Shown here: positions 1 through 9,067 of the stretch, one piece after another
How positions within the stretch are numbered: position 1 is the first letter of the stretch
Layout: each line of letters opens with the position of its first letter
Assembly: GCA_947629785.1 (NCBI GenBank)
Contig: CANRFB010000007.1
Coordinates: forward strand, 1-64,000
DNA length: 64,000 nucleotides
Reading direction: 5' to 3'
Source: an uncultured Clostridia bacterium
Lineage (GTDB): Bacteria > Bacillota > Clostridia > Oscillospirales > Ruminococcaceae
Notes under the pieces: model-generated
Seen by the model: the letters and a program-made list of their open reading frames with translations, nothing else
The model's database searches: none
What the model was told of the DNA's origin: nothing
Translations under genes and position numbers: made by a program

Positions 1-917
1 ATTGCGGCGTTGTCTCCACAAAGATACAGCGCGGGCATATAAAGCTTGAAGCCCTTCTTTTTGCACTCTTTTTCAAGCAGATTTCTCACCGATGAATTTG
101 CGGAAACTCCCCCTGCAAGCGCAGCGGTCTTATACCCGAACTGTTCCGCGGCGGCTATCGTCCTGCTCACAAGAATTTCCGAAACGGTTTTCTGGAATGA
201 CGCCGCAAGGTCGTTTTTGTTTATTTCAACGCCCTTTTGTTCCGCATTGTGAGCAATATTTATTACCGCCGTTTTCAGCCCCGAAAATGAAAAGTCAAAT
301 TCGCAGCCCGAAATTTTCGGGTGCGGCAAAGTATAAGTATCGGGATTTCCCGTCTGCGCCGCTTTGTCGATATGAACGCCGCCGGGGTACGGAAATCCCA
401 GAACTCTCGCCGCTTTGTCGAACGCTTCCCCCGCCGCGTCATCGCGGGTCCTGCCTATAACGTGATATTTTGTATAATCGAGAACTTCAATTATGTGCGA
501 ATGTCCGCCGCTTGCCACAAGGCAGAGATAAGGCGGTTTTAAAGTTTCGTCCGTAAGGTAATTTGCCGCGATATGCCCCGCGATATGGTGAACGGGAACG
601 AGAGGTTTTCCCGCAGCCATAGCAAGACCTTTTGCAAAGCTTGTCCCCACAAGAAGCGCGCCGATAAGCCCCGGGGCATATGTCACCGCAAACGCATCAA
701 TATCGTCAAGGGAACATTCCGCGTCCGAAAGCGAACGTTTCACCACGTCAAGAATATTTTCGCAGTGCCGTCTTGAAGCAAGTTCGGGAACTACCCCGCC
801 GAATTTTTTATGCTCCTCAATCTGCGAAGCTACGATATTTGAAAGAATTTTCTTTCCGTCCTCCACAACCGCCGCGGCAGTTTCATCGCAGGAGCTTTCA
901 ATTGCAAGAATTTTCAT
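1..917 (-). CDS. tsaD: tRNA N6-adenosine threonylcarbamoyltransferase TsaD (partial, 3' end outside window)
   Basis: Transfers the threonylcarbamoyl group from TC-AMP to A37 of ANN-reading tRNAs as part of the TsaBDE complex in the cytoplasm. The frame opens at ATG 917 with MKILAIESSCDETAAAVVED, the family N-terminus, and runs off the left edge after about 305 of the usual ~340 residues. The metal-binding histidines of the ASKHA fold are visible in VHHIAGH (His111, His115), and the later GGVSAN motif is present. In many Firmicutes rimI lies directly upstream; here rimI is also upstream but separated by two decayed genes. The start overlaps (ATGA) the end of a 50-codon open frame from the decayed gene, so translation may be coupled. 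Identification is secure. Confidence 0.97.
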   Translation of the reverse strand, partial: MKILAIESSCDETAAAVVEDGKKILSNIVASQIEEHKKFGGVVPELASRRHCENILDVVKRSLSDAECSLDDIDAFAVTYAPGLIGALLVGTSFAKGLAMAAGKPLVPVHHIAGHIAANYLTDETLKPPYLCLVASGGHSHIIEVLDYTKYHVIGRTRDDAAGEAFDKAARVLGFPYPGGVHIDKAAQTGNPDTYTLPHPKISGCEFDFSFSGLKTAVINIAHNAEQKGVEINKNDLAASFQKTVSEILVSRTIAAAEQFGYKTAALAGGVSANSSVRNLLEKECKKKGFKLYMPALYLCGDNAA

Positions 918-920
918 AAT

Positions 921-1066
921 TTATTTTCCTTTTTGACCGATAATAATTGTTGTATTTCCCATTCTGAAAACTTTGCGGACATTTTCAAATCCCGCGTTTT
1001 CAAAAAGCAATATTTGATTTTCAATCGTGCATGGCGTGTCAAAATGATAAATTTCATTTTCTCCAT
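921..1066 (-). pseudogene. 3' remnant of a class I SAM methyltransferase
   Basis: Reading leftward from about 1067, one frame gives YGENEIYHFDTPCTIENQ followed by a LLFENAGFENVRK segment and ends at TAA 923-921. This resembles the last ~50 residues of UbiE/YxbB-like SAM methyltransferases (the C-terminal beta strands after the AGF motif). A stop lies just upstream in that frame, and the promoter, ribosome site (AAGGTG) and ATG (1066) belong to a different frame, so the start of a gene appears to be joined to its end by an internal deletion. The ATG frame is a 50-codon ORF (1066-914) that ends overlapping the tsaD start. The tail match is by eye, so this is inference. Confidence 0.5.
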
Positions 1067-1083
1067 ATGATCACCTTAAAATA

Positions 1084-1112
1084 ATTTTACCACATTTCCC
1101 CGAATTTTGCAA
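1084..1112 (-). promoter_or_regulatory. sigma-A promoter upstream of methyltransferase remnant and tsaD
   Basis: On the minus strand TTGCAA (1112-1107) and TAAAAT (1089-1084) are separated by 17 bp. It sits just downstream of the terminator that closes the AraC pseudogene, so it is the best candidate to drive tsaD now that rimI and tsaD are separated. Confidence 0.65.
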
Positions 1113-1121
1113 TAGTTTTTT

Positions 1122-1161
1122 GTAAATAAATTTACGGCTGCGAAAATTTTCACAGCCGTAA
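1122..1161 (-). terminator. Rho-independent terminator after AraC-type pseudogene
   Basis: A 10-bp perfect stem (TTTACGGCTG / CAGCCGTAAA) with a largely self-complementary loop is followed on the minus strand by TTTATTT. It ends the rimI-side transcript and isolates tsaD. Confidence 0.75.
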
Positions 1162-1165
1162 AAAA

Positions 1166-1625
1166 TCACTTTTTAATTACAGGTACCCACACTTCAAATT
1201 TTGAATTTGCGGGATCGGGATCAAGGTAAACTTCCACATCGGGTGCGTTTCCGTATTCATATCCCGAAGTGGGCAGCCATTCCGTATAAATGCGCCTTTC
1301 AAGTTCCTGAATTGATTGGGACGTTCCCTCTCCCGAAAATACTGCCCACGTTGCCGCAGGAACTGTGTATTCTTCAAAATTTCCCGCACTTTTTGAACTT
1401 GGAACAGCAATAAAATAACGCCACTGTTCCTCATTCGTAATACAAAGTCCCAGCACACCCATAGGCGGTGTGTCCATTAATTTAACAAGCTGCTGCAACG
1501 TTCCGTCTCTGATAATGGTATGACGAACAGCCGGCTGTCCGCGCCAATTTCTCATAATCAATTTCGTCCGTAATATGTTCCTCAATGTATTTTATGGAAT
1601 TATTTAACCTTTCCACCCATTCCAT
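1166..1625 (-). pseudogene. AraC-family regulator with GyrI-like effector domain, broken by internal deletion
   Basis: From ATG 1625 the frame reads MEWVERLNNSIKYIEEHITD then a YEKLARTAGCSSYHYQR stretch, the start of the first helix-turn-helix of AraC regulators of the effector-binding (AraC_E_bind) group, and stops about 51 codons in. From about 1525 a different frame encodes an apparently complete C-terminal part of the effector-binding domain, with GVLGLC, PAATWAVF, EWLPTSGYEY and FEVWVPV, ending at 1166. Full-length relatives are about 285 residues, while only ~153 codons of DNA remain, so roughly 130 codons covering the rest of the DNA-binding domain and early effector domain seem deleted with a frame change. 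A standalone effector-binding protein from an internal start is possible but the nearest ATG lies inside the out-of-frame HTH region. Confidence 0.75.
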
Positions 1626-1700
1626 ATTTATCACCTCAAATCAATTCTAACACAGGAAATACAAACTTTCCTCTTAATTAAAGTGCAAAAAAAGCGAGTT

Positions 1701-2141
1701 TTATAATTTTTTTATCATAACGAGCCCGTTTTCTTTCGGGAATTCATATAAATTTTTTCTTATGCCCGCGGCTTCAAATCCCGCCGAAAAATACAATGCT
1801 TTTGCAGCAGAATTTGACTCCCGAACTTCAAGGGAAATCTGCTTTGCGTTACCCGCAATTTCCGAAATAAATTTATTTATTAAAGCTTTTCCAGCGCCTT
1901 GTTTTCTTGCGGAATTTTTCACTGCAATTTTTTCGATAAACGCATTTTCTCCGTCACATAAACCTATAATAAATCCGATAATTTCGCCGCATTTTTCCGC
2001 AATTAAAAAAATTCCGTATTTTTCGGAGATCTGCGACAATAACGCATTTTCCGTCCACGGATCGGGAAAAGAATTCTTTTCAATTTCTGCGATCTGCGGA
2101 ATATCATTTTCAAGCACGTTACGGATAATAATTTCATTCAC
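1701..2141 (-). CDS. rimI: Ribosomal-protein-alanine N-acetyltransferase RimI
   Basis: GNAT-fold enzyme that uses acetyl-CoA to acetylate the N-terminal alanine of ribosomal protein S18 and possibly other proteins. At 146 residues it has the usual size. The acetyl-CoA loop is visible as RKQGAGKAL, preceded by the IEKIAV strand, and the C-terminal part has the family pattern [18 protein letters not shown]. The start is a GTG (2141), overlapping the end of dusB by 8 bases, with GAGGTG upstream as ribosome site. Linkage to tsaD a little downstream supports RimI over another GNAT protein. Confidence 0.88.
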   Translation of the reverse strand: MNEIIIRNVLENDIPQIAEIEKNSFPDPWTENALLSQISEKYGIFLIAEKCGEIIGFIIGLCDGENAFIEKIAVKNSARKQGAGKALINKFISEIAGNAKQISLEVRESNSAAKALYFSAGFEAAGIRKNLYEFPKENGLVMIKKL

Positions 2142-3108
2142 AGGCTTTCTTCACCTCTTTGCAAAGCTCCCGAAGATCATCTAAATTATTCAGACTTCCG
2201 CATTTATTACGGAACGCAGCCGCGCTGGGAAGTCCTTTCAGATAATATGCACACTGCCGCCGCGCCTCGCTTATTCCTATGCGCTCGCCTTTATATTTCA
2301 CCGATAATTCCACCTGTCTGCACATCATTTCAAGACGCTCGTCAAGGGACGGTTCGGGGAGAATTTCTCCCGTTTCAAAATAATGACGGATATTTTTAAA
2401 AAGCCACGGTTTTCCGTAACTTCCCCGACCTATCATAACAAGATCGCAGCCTGTTTCCTTGTACATTTTTTCTGCGCTTTCGGGAGAATCAACATCGCCG
2501 TTTCCGATAATAGGAATACTAACATTTTCTTTTACTTTCCTGATAATTTCCCAATCGGCATTCCCGCGGTACATCTGATTTTTTGTCCGTCCGTGAACGG
2601 TAATTGCGGACGCTCCCGCATTTTCCAGAATTTTTGAAAATTCAACGGCATTGACGTGCTCCTCGTCCCAGCCTTTGCGAATTTTTACGGTTATGGGAAC
2701 GGGAACTGCTTTCACCATTGCAGAAACTATTTCCGCCGCCAAAGACGGGTTTTTCATAAGCGCAGAACCTGCGCCGTTTCCAGCAATTTTTGGAACAGGG
2801 CAACCCATATTTACATCAATAATATCGGGAGAATATTTCATTAATTTTTTTGCGGCTTCCGCCATAAAATACGGTTCGTCTCCAAAAAGCTGAAGCGCAT
2901 AGGGGCGTTCATTTTCCATGACAGTACAGAGTTCCTCCGTTTTTCTGTCGGAATAGCAAAGTCCTTTTGCGGAGATCATTTCGGAAACCATATAAGCCGC
3001 GCCGTTTTCCTTGCAAAGCGCGCGGTAAGCTCTGTCCGCAACAGAAGCCATAGGTGCAAGCGCAGCGGTTTTTTCAATTTTTACATTGCCGATATAAAAA
3101 TATTTCAA
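2134..3108 (-). CDS. dusB: tRNA-dihydrouridine synthase (DusB type)
   Basis: FMN- and NADPH-dependent reduction of uridines in the tRNA D-loop. The 324-residue protein has the TIM-barrel signatures: [13 protein letters not shown] at the N-terminus, [20 protein letters not shown] with the catalytic Cys103, the HGRT motif, and the FMN-phosphate site GNGDV / [13 protein letters not shown]. The C-terminal helical region contains a KxxxYLKGLP-like segment typical of DusB. Overlaps rimI by 8 bases and follows an acetyltransferase gene by about 20 bases. Confidence 0.93.
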   Translation of the reverse strand: MKYFYIGNVKIEKTAALAPMASVADRAYRALCKENGAAYMVSEMISAKGLCYSDRKTEELCTVMENERPYALQLFGDEPYFMAEAAKKLMKYSPDIIDVNMGCPVPKIAGNGAGSALMKNPSLAAEIVSAMVKAVPVPITVKIRKGWDEEHVNAVEFSKILENAGASAITVHGRTKNQMYRGNADWEIIRKVKENVSIPIIGNGDVDSPESAEKMYKETGCDLVMIGRGSYGKPWLFKNIRHYFETGEILPEPSLDERLEMMCRQVELSVKYKGERIGISEARRQCAYYLKGLPSAAAFRNKCGSLNNLDDLRELCKEVKKACE

Positions 3109-3128
3109 GTTGAAATTCTCCTTAAAAA

Positions 3129-3614
3129 TTATGCTAAATATTTTTTCATATACCCACAGGTAAACGGGAAAAAATCAAATTTTTCCGTTCCGGTATGAAT
3201 AAAACCGTTTTTCTCATACCATTTTCTAAGCAGATAATTTTCTTCAACGATCCCGATAGAAATTTTATTACAGCCGAATTTTTTTGCATTTTCATATGAA
3301 TTTTCAAGCAGGATCGTTCCGATATTTTTATGCCTGTATTCGGGAAGAACACATAAATTATTAAGTTCACACTCGCTGTTATTTTTAATAAGCAACGAAT
3401 AATAACCAATTATATTTTTGTTTTCAAAATATGCGTACATCGGTCTTTTTTCAACATCAAACTGATACAAAAGTCTGTCTTCCGTAACCGCAAACGCCGT
3501 AAATCTCGGCGCGTTTTCGGCTGTAAATCCAAAATCTTCCGCAACAGTAAGGAAACTTTTTCTTATGACGCGAACACACTCCGCAATATCATTTTTGGAA
3601 ATTTCTTTTATCAT
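3129..3614 (-). CDS. GNAT family N-acetyltransferase
   Basis: A 161-residue single-domain acetyltransferase. The acetyl-CoA binding segment is [17 protein letters not shown], in which the usual R/Q-x-x-G-x-G/A signature is weakly kept as RHKNIGT, followed by the C-terminal WYEKNGF motif common to small-molecule GNAT enzymes. The substrate cannot be read from sequence. It sits immediately upstream of dusB and may be cotranscribed with it. Confidence 0.85.
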   Translation of the reverse strand: MIKEISKNDIAECVRVIRKSFLTVAEDFGFTAENAPRFTAFAVTEDRLLYQFDVEKRPMYAYFENKNIIGYYSLLIKNNSECELNNLCVLPEYRHKNIGTILLENSYENAKKFGCNKISIGIVEENYLLRKWYEKNGFIHTGTEKFDFFPFTCGYMKKYLA

Positions 3615-3724
3615 TTAAACGCCCCGCTTCATATGTATCTTTCTTTTTAATTTGGATCTGCAATGCTTAATTTAATTCCGGTCAAGTTTTATTCAAAGTT
3701 TGCAGCAACTTTCAAATTAATTAT

Positions 3725-4132
3725 TTAATATCCTTCAATATTGTCCCAAAACGGCGCAAATGTACATAATTTAAGCTTATAATTCCCGTTTTCGTCCTTA
3801 TTCAGAATGAAATCATCATTATCATAAATTCCAGACAAAATATCATTGATCTCATCGATCTGCATTTCCGTAGAAAAAGTAATTTCTGATAAACGATCAA
3901 CGTGATTTCCCATTCCCGACGTGTTGCCCGTTTCGGAATGGATCTCGAGCAATTCAATATCAGTGATGTTATCTTCGAGAAAATTTTGCAATTTATTTGT
4001 TTGATTTGCAGTAGAAATATGATTTACGCACATTCCGAAAATTTCAAAAAATATGTATGCAAATATCAATATTAACGGCAATAAAAGAATTATAATAAAT
4101 GTCCTTTTTAAATGTTTTATAAAATTACCCAT
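3725..4132 (-). CDS. Hypothetical membrane-anchored protein
   Basis: A 135-residue protein with one strong hydrophobic segment near the N-terminus (about residues 11-34, TFIIILLLPLILIFAYIFFE) preceded by Lys/Arg, so a membrane anchor with a small extracytoplasmic domain. No family recognised. Its start overlaps the end of the preceding CmpB-like gene by 16 bases, placing it last in the ftsY-rdgB-polA operon. Confidence 0.7.
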   Translation of the reverse strand: MGNFIKHLKRTFIIILLLPLILIFAYIFFEIFGMCVNHISTANQTNKLQNFLEDNITDIELLEIHSETGNTSGMGNHVDRLSEITFSTEMQIDEINDILSGIYDNDDFILNKDENGNYKLKLCTFAPFWDNIEGY

Positions 4133-4638
4133 AAAAAATCTCCGATAATTAAAATTAACAGCGCAAATGCAATGATTTTAAGATTTTTCCCGCTTATTTT
4201 CCCACAAATTTTCACAGCAAGCGGGTGCAGAAATTTAATCAGAATAACGCATAAAGTTCCGAAAATAATACTGCTGCCGAGAGCGATCCTGCCTTGAAAA
4301 TTAAACGCCCAATCATCATAATCCCACAGTCGTTCATCTGTAAAAATTTCAAGAAAATACGAAGCCGTAAGTTCCGCTGCCGTAGTCAGAAGCGTTCCCA
4401 GAATAAAAATTGCGGGAACGCTTTTTATTTTGCCTAAAATAAAAATCAAAGCCAACGAACAAAAACCATATATCGGACAAATAGGTAGATGTAACATTCC
4501 CCTGTCAGTAAAATGTCCCAAAACAGCCGTTGTTAAAACAGTTTCATAAAGCCAGCCGATAAAACCGTAAAAAGCAAATTCAATTACCAAAGCCGGAAAA
4601 TTTTCCGATATTGAAATAAAATTATCCTTTTGCATCAT
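4117..4638 (-). CDS. Putative ABC-transporter type IV membrane protein (CmpB / PF06541 family)
   Basis: Multi-pass membrane protein. The segment FAFYGFIGWLYETV, then FTDRGMLHLPICPIYGF, the TAAELTASYFLE helix and LWDYDDWAFNFQGRIAL are the conserved landmarks of the CmpB family, whose function is unknown despite its name. At least five hydrophobic segments are visible. The frame stays open to 4683, inside polA, but ATG 4638 (or the adjacent ATG 4635), with AAGGG upstream, gives a more natural start that only overlaps the last codons of polA. Confidence 0.8.
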   Translation of the reverse strand: MMQKDNFISISENFPALVIEFAFYGFIGWLYETVLTTAVLGHFTDRGMLHLPICPIYGFCSLALIFILGKIKSVPAIFILGTLLTTAAELTASYFLEIFTDERLWDYDDWAFNFQGRIALGSSIIFGTLCVILIKFLHPLAVKICGKISGKNLKIIAFALLILIIGDFLWVIL

Positions 4639-7156
4639 ACCATGTCTTGCCCTTAGAAACATCAGCGGTAAGCGGAATATCAAGCTTTACGGCGTTTCGC
4701 ATTTCTTCTCCGAGGACTGCCGCCGCGCGTTCCGCATCGCTTTCTTTTACCTCGATAATTAATTCATCATGGACTTGCAAAATTAATCTTGCGTCTAATT
4801 TTTCGGCTTTTAAACGTTCATAAACTTTTATCATTGCAATTTTGATAATATCCGCCGCAGTGCCTTGGATAGGCGCATTCATGGCCGCACGTTTTCCGAA
4901 TGCCTGAATATTTTTATTTGAATTTTTCAGTTCGGGAATAGGTCTGCGCCGTCCGAACATTGTCACGGCGTAACCGTTTTTCTTTGCGTCATCAACGACT
5001 TTGTCCATAAATTCGCTTACTTTCGGAAAACGCGCAAGATAATTTTTAATATATCTGTCAGCTTGTGCAACGGAAACGCCAATATCCTTTGAAAGCGAGA
5101 ACGCGCCAATTCCGTAAATTATGCCGAAATTGACCGCTTTTGCCGCACGACGCATTTCGGAAGTTATTTTATCGGCAGGAACATCAAACACCTGCGAAGC
5201 TGTTGCAGTGTGAATATCCATACCGTTCAGAAAACCATTCTGCATATTTTTATCGCCGCTCATATGCGAAAGAATACGCAGTTCTATCTGGCTGTAATCC
5301 GCGTCTAAAAGAATATATCCATCATCGGCAGTGAAAAATTTACGCATATTTCTGCCCAGTTCCGTGCGCACTGGAATGTTCTGAACATTAGGTTCTGCCG
5401 AGGATATACGTCCCGTTCTGGTTTCGGTCTGTTTGAAAAGCGATCGCACTCTGCCGTCATCGGAAACAACTTTTATAAGTCCCTCAACATATGTGGAATT
5501 TAATTTTGTAAGCTGGCGATACTGCAAAATCAGATCAACAATTTCGTGTTTGTCGCGAAGATTTTCAAGGACGTCCGCATTTGTGGAATAACCCGTTTTT
5601 GTCTTTTTTCCTGCGGGAAGTCCCATTTCTTCAAACAAAACCGTTCCCAGTTGTTTCGGAGAACCTATATTGAATTCATGTCCCGCCATAAAATAAATTT
5701 GTTTTTCCACCGCGGAAATATCTTCAATTAATTTTTCGCCGAATTTTTTTATTCCGTCCTTATCAATACGCACACCGTAATATTCCATTGACGCAAGAAC
5801 CTCTGTAAGCGGAAGTTCAATTTCTTTCAGAACTTTTGTCATTCCCTGTCTTTCAATTTCCGCAAGCATAATTTCAGAAAGCATGGGAAGCGCCGCAATA
5901 TCCGCATTTTCGTCAAGTTCGGGATATGTGGGAGCGCCGTATTCCATGCACATTTTTTCAATTGAATACTCGCTTGAATTGGTATTTAAAATATATCCTA
6001 AAATATCCGCATCGGAAACTATATTCTTCATTTCTCTGCCGTTTTCAAAGCAAAAACGGTATGCGGGTTTTGCGCCGAAAGTGATTTTTTCACAATCGGA
6101 AGAAAAAAATTCAAGCTGTTTATTTTTGTCGGAAATAGTATAAATTTTATTTTCCGCAAGAAGTCTGATAATTCCGTCCTTAAAAATAAAAGCCGCCTTT
6201 TTTATTTCAGAAATATTACCAGTAAATTCGCCTGAAATTTCATATTCTTTTTTTTCAGAAACCACAGAAGTATGTTTTTCCGTTATTTTTGCAGGAGAAA
6301 TTTCAAGCCTTTCTAAAAGTTTAAAACATTCAAGCCCGGTGAGAATTTCGGAAATTTTATCCGGATTTTTTTCTCCTGATTTATAGGAATTTATATCATT
6401 GTCAATAGGCGCATTTTTTACAATTGTGGCAAGCCATTTGCTCTGTTCTGCATCGGATTTTCCCGCTTCAAGCTTGGAAATTACAGATTTTGTCGCTTGA
6501 ATATTTCCCGATCCAAGATCGGAATAAAGCTGTTCGATGGTATGATGATCGGCTATAAGCTGTTTTGCGGTCTTTTCGCCTATGCCTTTAACTCCGCTTA
6601 TATTGTCGGAACTATCCCCCATAAGCGCTTTTAAATCAATTAATTCTATCGGCGGGAAACCATATTCTTCGATGAATTTTTCTTCGTTATATTTTATTGT
6701 ACCTTTCATGGTGTGAAGTAAAACAGTTACTTTATCATCGATCAATTGCAGCGAATCCCTGTCCCCCGTAAGAATATAACATTCGCCATCAGAATCATCA
6801 CATATTTTTGCAAGAGTTCCGAGAATATCGTCCGCTTCAAAGCCCTCGCATTCAAGAACTTTTACTCCCAATGCAGTGAGAATTTCTTTTATTATAGGCA
6901 TTTGCTGCGCAAGTTCATCGGGCATTCCATGACGGTTAGCCTTATATGAATCCACCGCTTTATGACGGAAAGTAGGCGTGCGCATATCAAAAGCAACGGC
7001 AATTCCATCGGGAGAAAATTCCTTTACCGTTGCAAGATAGATATTCATAAAACCCGTTATGGCATTCGTATACATTCCCGACTTATTTGAAAGCATTTTA
7101 ATTCCGTAAAATGCGCGGTTCATAATGCTGTTGCCGTCAATTGCAAGAAGTTTCAT
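4622..7156 (-). CDS. polA: DNA polymerase I
   Basis: 844-residue family A polymerase for Okazaki fragment processing and excision repair. Residues ~1-290 form the 5'-3' exonuclease (LAIDGNSIMNRAFYG start, the LTGDRDSLQL and LMGDSSDNISG metal sites, and the GIGEKTAKQL helix-hairpin-helix). Residues ~300-440 correspond to the 3'-5' exonuclease fold, but the catalytic DxE motif is absent, as in Bacillus and many Clostridia, so proofreading is presumably lost. The polymerase domain carries motif A (DADYSQIELR), the O-helix (RRAAKAVNFGIIYGIGAF) and motif C (LQVHDELIIEV). Lies 9 bases downstream of rdgB. Confidence 0.97.
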   Translation of the reverse strand: MKLLAIDGNSIMNRAFYGIKMLSNKSGMYTNAITGFMNIYLATVKEFSPDGIAVAFDMRTPTFRHKAVDSYKANRHGMPDELAQQMPIIKEILTALGVKVLECEGFEADDILGTLAKICDDSDGECYILTGDRDSLQLIDDKVTVLLHTMKGTIKYNEEKFIEEYGFPPIELIDLKALMGDSSDNISGVKGIGEKTAKQLIADHHTIEQLYSDLGSGNIQATKSVISKLEAGKSDAEQSKWLATIVKNAPIDNDINSYKSGEKNPDKISEILTGLECFKLLERLEISPAKITEKHTSVVSEKKEYEISGEFTGNISEIKKAAFIFKDGIIRLLAENKIYTISDKNKQLEFFSSDCEKITFGAKPAYRFCFENGREMKNIVSDADILGYILNTNSSEYSIEKMCMEYGAPTYPELDENADIAALPMLSEIMLAEIERQGMTKVLKEIELPLTEVLASMEYYGVRIDKDGIKKFGEKLIEDISAVEKQIYFMAGHEFNIGSPKQLGTVLFEEMGLPAGKKTKTGYSTNADVLENLRDKHEIVDLILQYRQLTKLNSTYVEGLIKVVSDDGRVRSLFKQTETRTGRISSAEPNVQNIPVRTELGRNMRKFFTADDGYILLDADYSQIELRILSHMSGDKNMQNGFLNGMDIHTATASQVFDVPADKITSEMRRAAKAVNFGIIYGIGAFSLSKDIGVSVAQADRYIKNYLARFPKVSEFMDKVVDDAKKNGYAVTMFGRRRPIPELKNSNKNIQAFGKRAAMNAPIQGTAADIIKIAMIKVYERLKAEKLDARLILQVHDELIIEVKESDAERAAAVLGEEMRNAVKLDIPLTADVSKGKTWYDAKG

Positions 7157-7165
7157 ATAAATTCC

Positions 7166-7732
7166 TCACATTTCAAAAAATTCTTTTAATTTTTTCAAAG
7201 CGTTTGCGCGGTGGCTGACCGAATTTTTTTCTTCCGCGGAAAGTTCCGCAAATGTTTTATCCCCGTACAAAAATATGGGATCATATCCGAAACCGTTTGT
7301 GCCGCGGCTTTCATAGCCTATTTTTCCGAAAACTTTTCCCGTAAAATAATGCGGTTCACCCTCATTGTCAATATAGCAAATACAACAGGTAAAATTCGCG
7401 GTGCGTTTTTCATCGGGAATATTTTTCATTTCATTAAGAACTCTTTCTCGCCTATGTCCTGATTCGGCATATCTTGCTGAATAAATTCCCGGCGCGCCGT
7501 TCAAAGCTTCAATTTCAAGTCCGCTGTCATCAGCAATTACGGGAATTTTTTTAATATCGTAAACCGCTTTTGCTTTTATGAATGCGTTTTCCTCAAAAGT
7601 TTTCCCGTTTTCCTCTGCCTCAATATCAATTCCCGCTTCGGATTGTGAAATTATTTCAAAGCCCATAGGTTCAAGAATTTCACGTATCTCACGCAATTTG
7701 TTTTTATTGTTGGACGCAAGAATAATTTTCAT
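7166..7732 (-). CDS. rdgB: XTP/dITP diphosphatase (RdgB/HAM1)
   Basis: House-cleaning pyrophosphatase that removes XTP, ITP and dITP from nucleotide pools. The 188-residue protein starts with the family signature ILASNNKNKLREIREIL, has the acidic metal site VIADDSGLEIEAL, the GxxSARYA segment, NGFGYDPIF, and ends with the SHRANAL motif. The ATG overlaps the ftsY stop (ATGA), and polA follows 9 bases later, which suggests translational coupling. Confidence 0.95.
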   Translation of the reverse strand: MKIILASNNKNKLREIREILEPMGFEIISQSEAGIDIEAEENGKTFEENAFIKAKAVYDIKKIPVIADDSGLEIEALNGAPGIYSARYAESGHRRERVLNEMKNIPDEKRTANFTCCICYIDNEGEPHYFTGKVFGKIGYESRGTNGFGYDPIFLYGDKTFAELSAEEKNSVSHRANALKKLKEFFEM

Positions 7733-8964
7733 TCCGACTCCTCCGAATTATTTTCATCGTCTGAATTTTCTTCACCTTTTTTCTTTTTTCCGAAAGTAAT
7801 TTCCTTGAACAAAAATTCAAATTTACCGTGATCTTTCTTTTGGGGCGTTTCTTCGTTTTCGGAAATATCTTCGGAATTTTCCGTTTCGGGAATTATTTCT
7901 TCGCTGTTTTCAGTAATATTTTCTTCTTCGGGAAATATTTCATTATCATTATTTCCCGTAATTTCAGGAACATTTTCTTCTGCGTCTTTCTCGGAAATAT
8001 TTTCTTCGGAATTTTCCTCATCTGTAAGACGTTCATAATTATAATCGAAATCCGTTTCCGTTTCAAAAAGCGCGTCCACAAAATCTTTTGCATGAAAATC
8101 TTGTAAATCGTCAAGTTTTTCGCCAACGCCCACAAGTTTGACAGGTATACCAAGCTCACGGTGAATGGAAATAATAATTCCGCCCTTTGCGGTTCCGTCA
8201 AGTTTTGTAAGAACGATTCCGGTAATTTCCGCGGTTTCATTGAAAAGCTTAGCCTGATTTACCGCATTTTGCCCAGTTGTCGCATCAAGAACAAGAAGTG
8301 TTTCCAGCGAACAGCCTTCCGCCTGCTGATGCACGATACGGCTGATTTTTTTCAGCTCGTCCATAAGATTTTTCTTGTTGTGCAAACGTCCTGCCGTGTC
8401 GCAGATAACAACGTCCGTCCCTCTTGCTTTCGCTGCGGTAACAGCATCAAAAACCACCGCCGCAGGATCGGAACCCTCATCATGTTTCACAATGTCCGCG
8501 CCCGCGCGTTCCGCCCAGACCTGCAACTGATCTATAGCCGCCGCACGGAACGTATCCGCCGCCGCAACAATAACACTTTTCCCCTCGTTTTTATAACGCG
8601 CTGCAAGTTTTCCGATAGTTGTGGTTTTTCCCGCGCCGTTTACGCCAATTACAAGAATTACCGCAGGCTTGTTTGAAGTGTCGATCCCCTTGTCCTCGCC
8701 AAGCATTTCCGCAATAATTTCTTTTAATTCGCTTTTAATTTCAGAAGGATCTTTAATTCCCTTTTCCTTGACTTTTGCGCGCAATTTATCACAAATATCA
8801 AGCGAAGTTTCAACGCCTATATCGCAGGTAATAAGCAGTTCTTCAAGTTCTTCAAAAAATTCCTCATCAATTTTTGTAAAGGAATTCATCAGAGTTTCCA
8901 GTCTGCCCATCATTGAATCCTTTGTCTTTTTCAGACCCGCGGCAATTTTACTGAAAATATTCAT
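7729..8964 (-). CDS. ftsY: Signal recognition particle receptor FtsY with C-terminal acidic tail
   Basis: SRP receptor GTPase that docks ribosome-nascent chain-SRP complexes to the membrane. Residues 1-300 are a complete NG domain: the N-domain helices start at the first methionine, the P-loop is GVNGAGKTTTIGKL (107-120), followed by the DTAGRL, TKLDGTAKGG and GVGEKLDDLQDF motifs. The family normally puts an acidic A domain before the NG domain; here none is present, and instead residues ~301-411 form an acidic, low-complexity Glu/Asn/Ser-rich tail with a short basic patch (FGKKKKGEE). The ribosome site AGGGAGG supports the start. First gene of the rdgB-polA unit. Confidence 0.95.
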   Translation of the reverse strand: MNIFSKIAAGLKKTKDSMMGRLETLMNSFTKIDEEFFEELEELLITCDIGVETSLDICDKLRAKVKEKGIKDPSEIKSELKEIIAEMLGEDKGIDTSNKPAVILVIGVNGAGKTTTIGKLAARYKNEGKSVIVAAADTFRAAAIDQLQVWAERAGADIVKHDEGSDPAAVVFDAVTAAKARGTDVVICDTAGRLHNKKNLMDELKKISRIVHQQAEGCSLETLLVLDATTGQNAVNQAKLFNETAEITGIVLTKLDGTAKGGIIISIHRELGIPVKLVGVGEKLDDLQDFHAKDFVDALFETETDFDYNYERLTDEENSEENISEKDAEENVPEITGNNDNEIFPEEENITENSEEIIPETENSEDISENEETPQKKDHGKFEFLFKEITFGKKKKGEENSDDENNSEESE

Positions 8965-8986
8965 TTAAAATACCTCCCTAAAATAA

Positions 8987-9014
8987 GAGTTGAGATATGA
9001 GAGCTGAGAGTTAA
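8987..9014 (-). repeat. Four tandem degenerate heptamers upstream of ftsY
   Basis: Four consecutive 7-mers read GAGTTGA, GATATGA, GAGCTGA, GAGTTAA on the plus strand (TCAACTC-type on the minus strand). They lie in the ftsY 5' untranslated region. Function unknown. Confidence 0.6.
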
Positions 9015-9067
9015 GATGATTTTTAACACTTTTTAAATTTTTTACCTACTTATAAATTAGAATTTTC

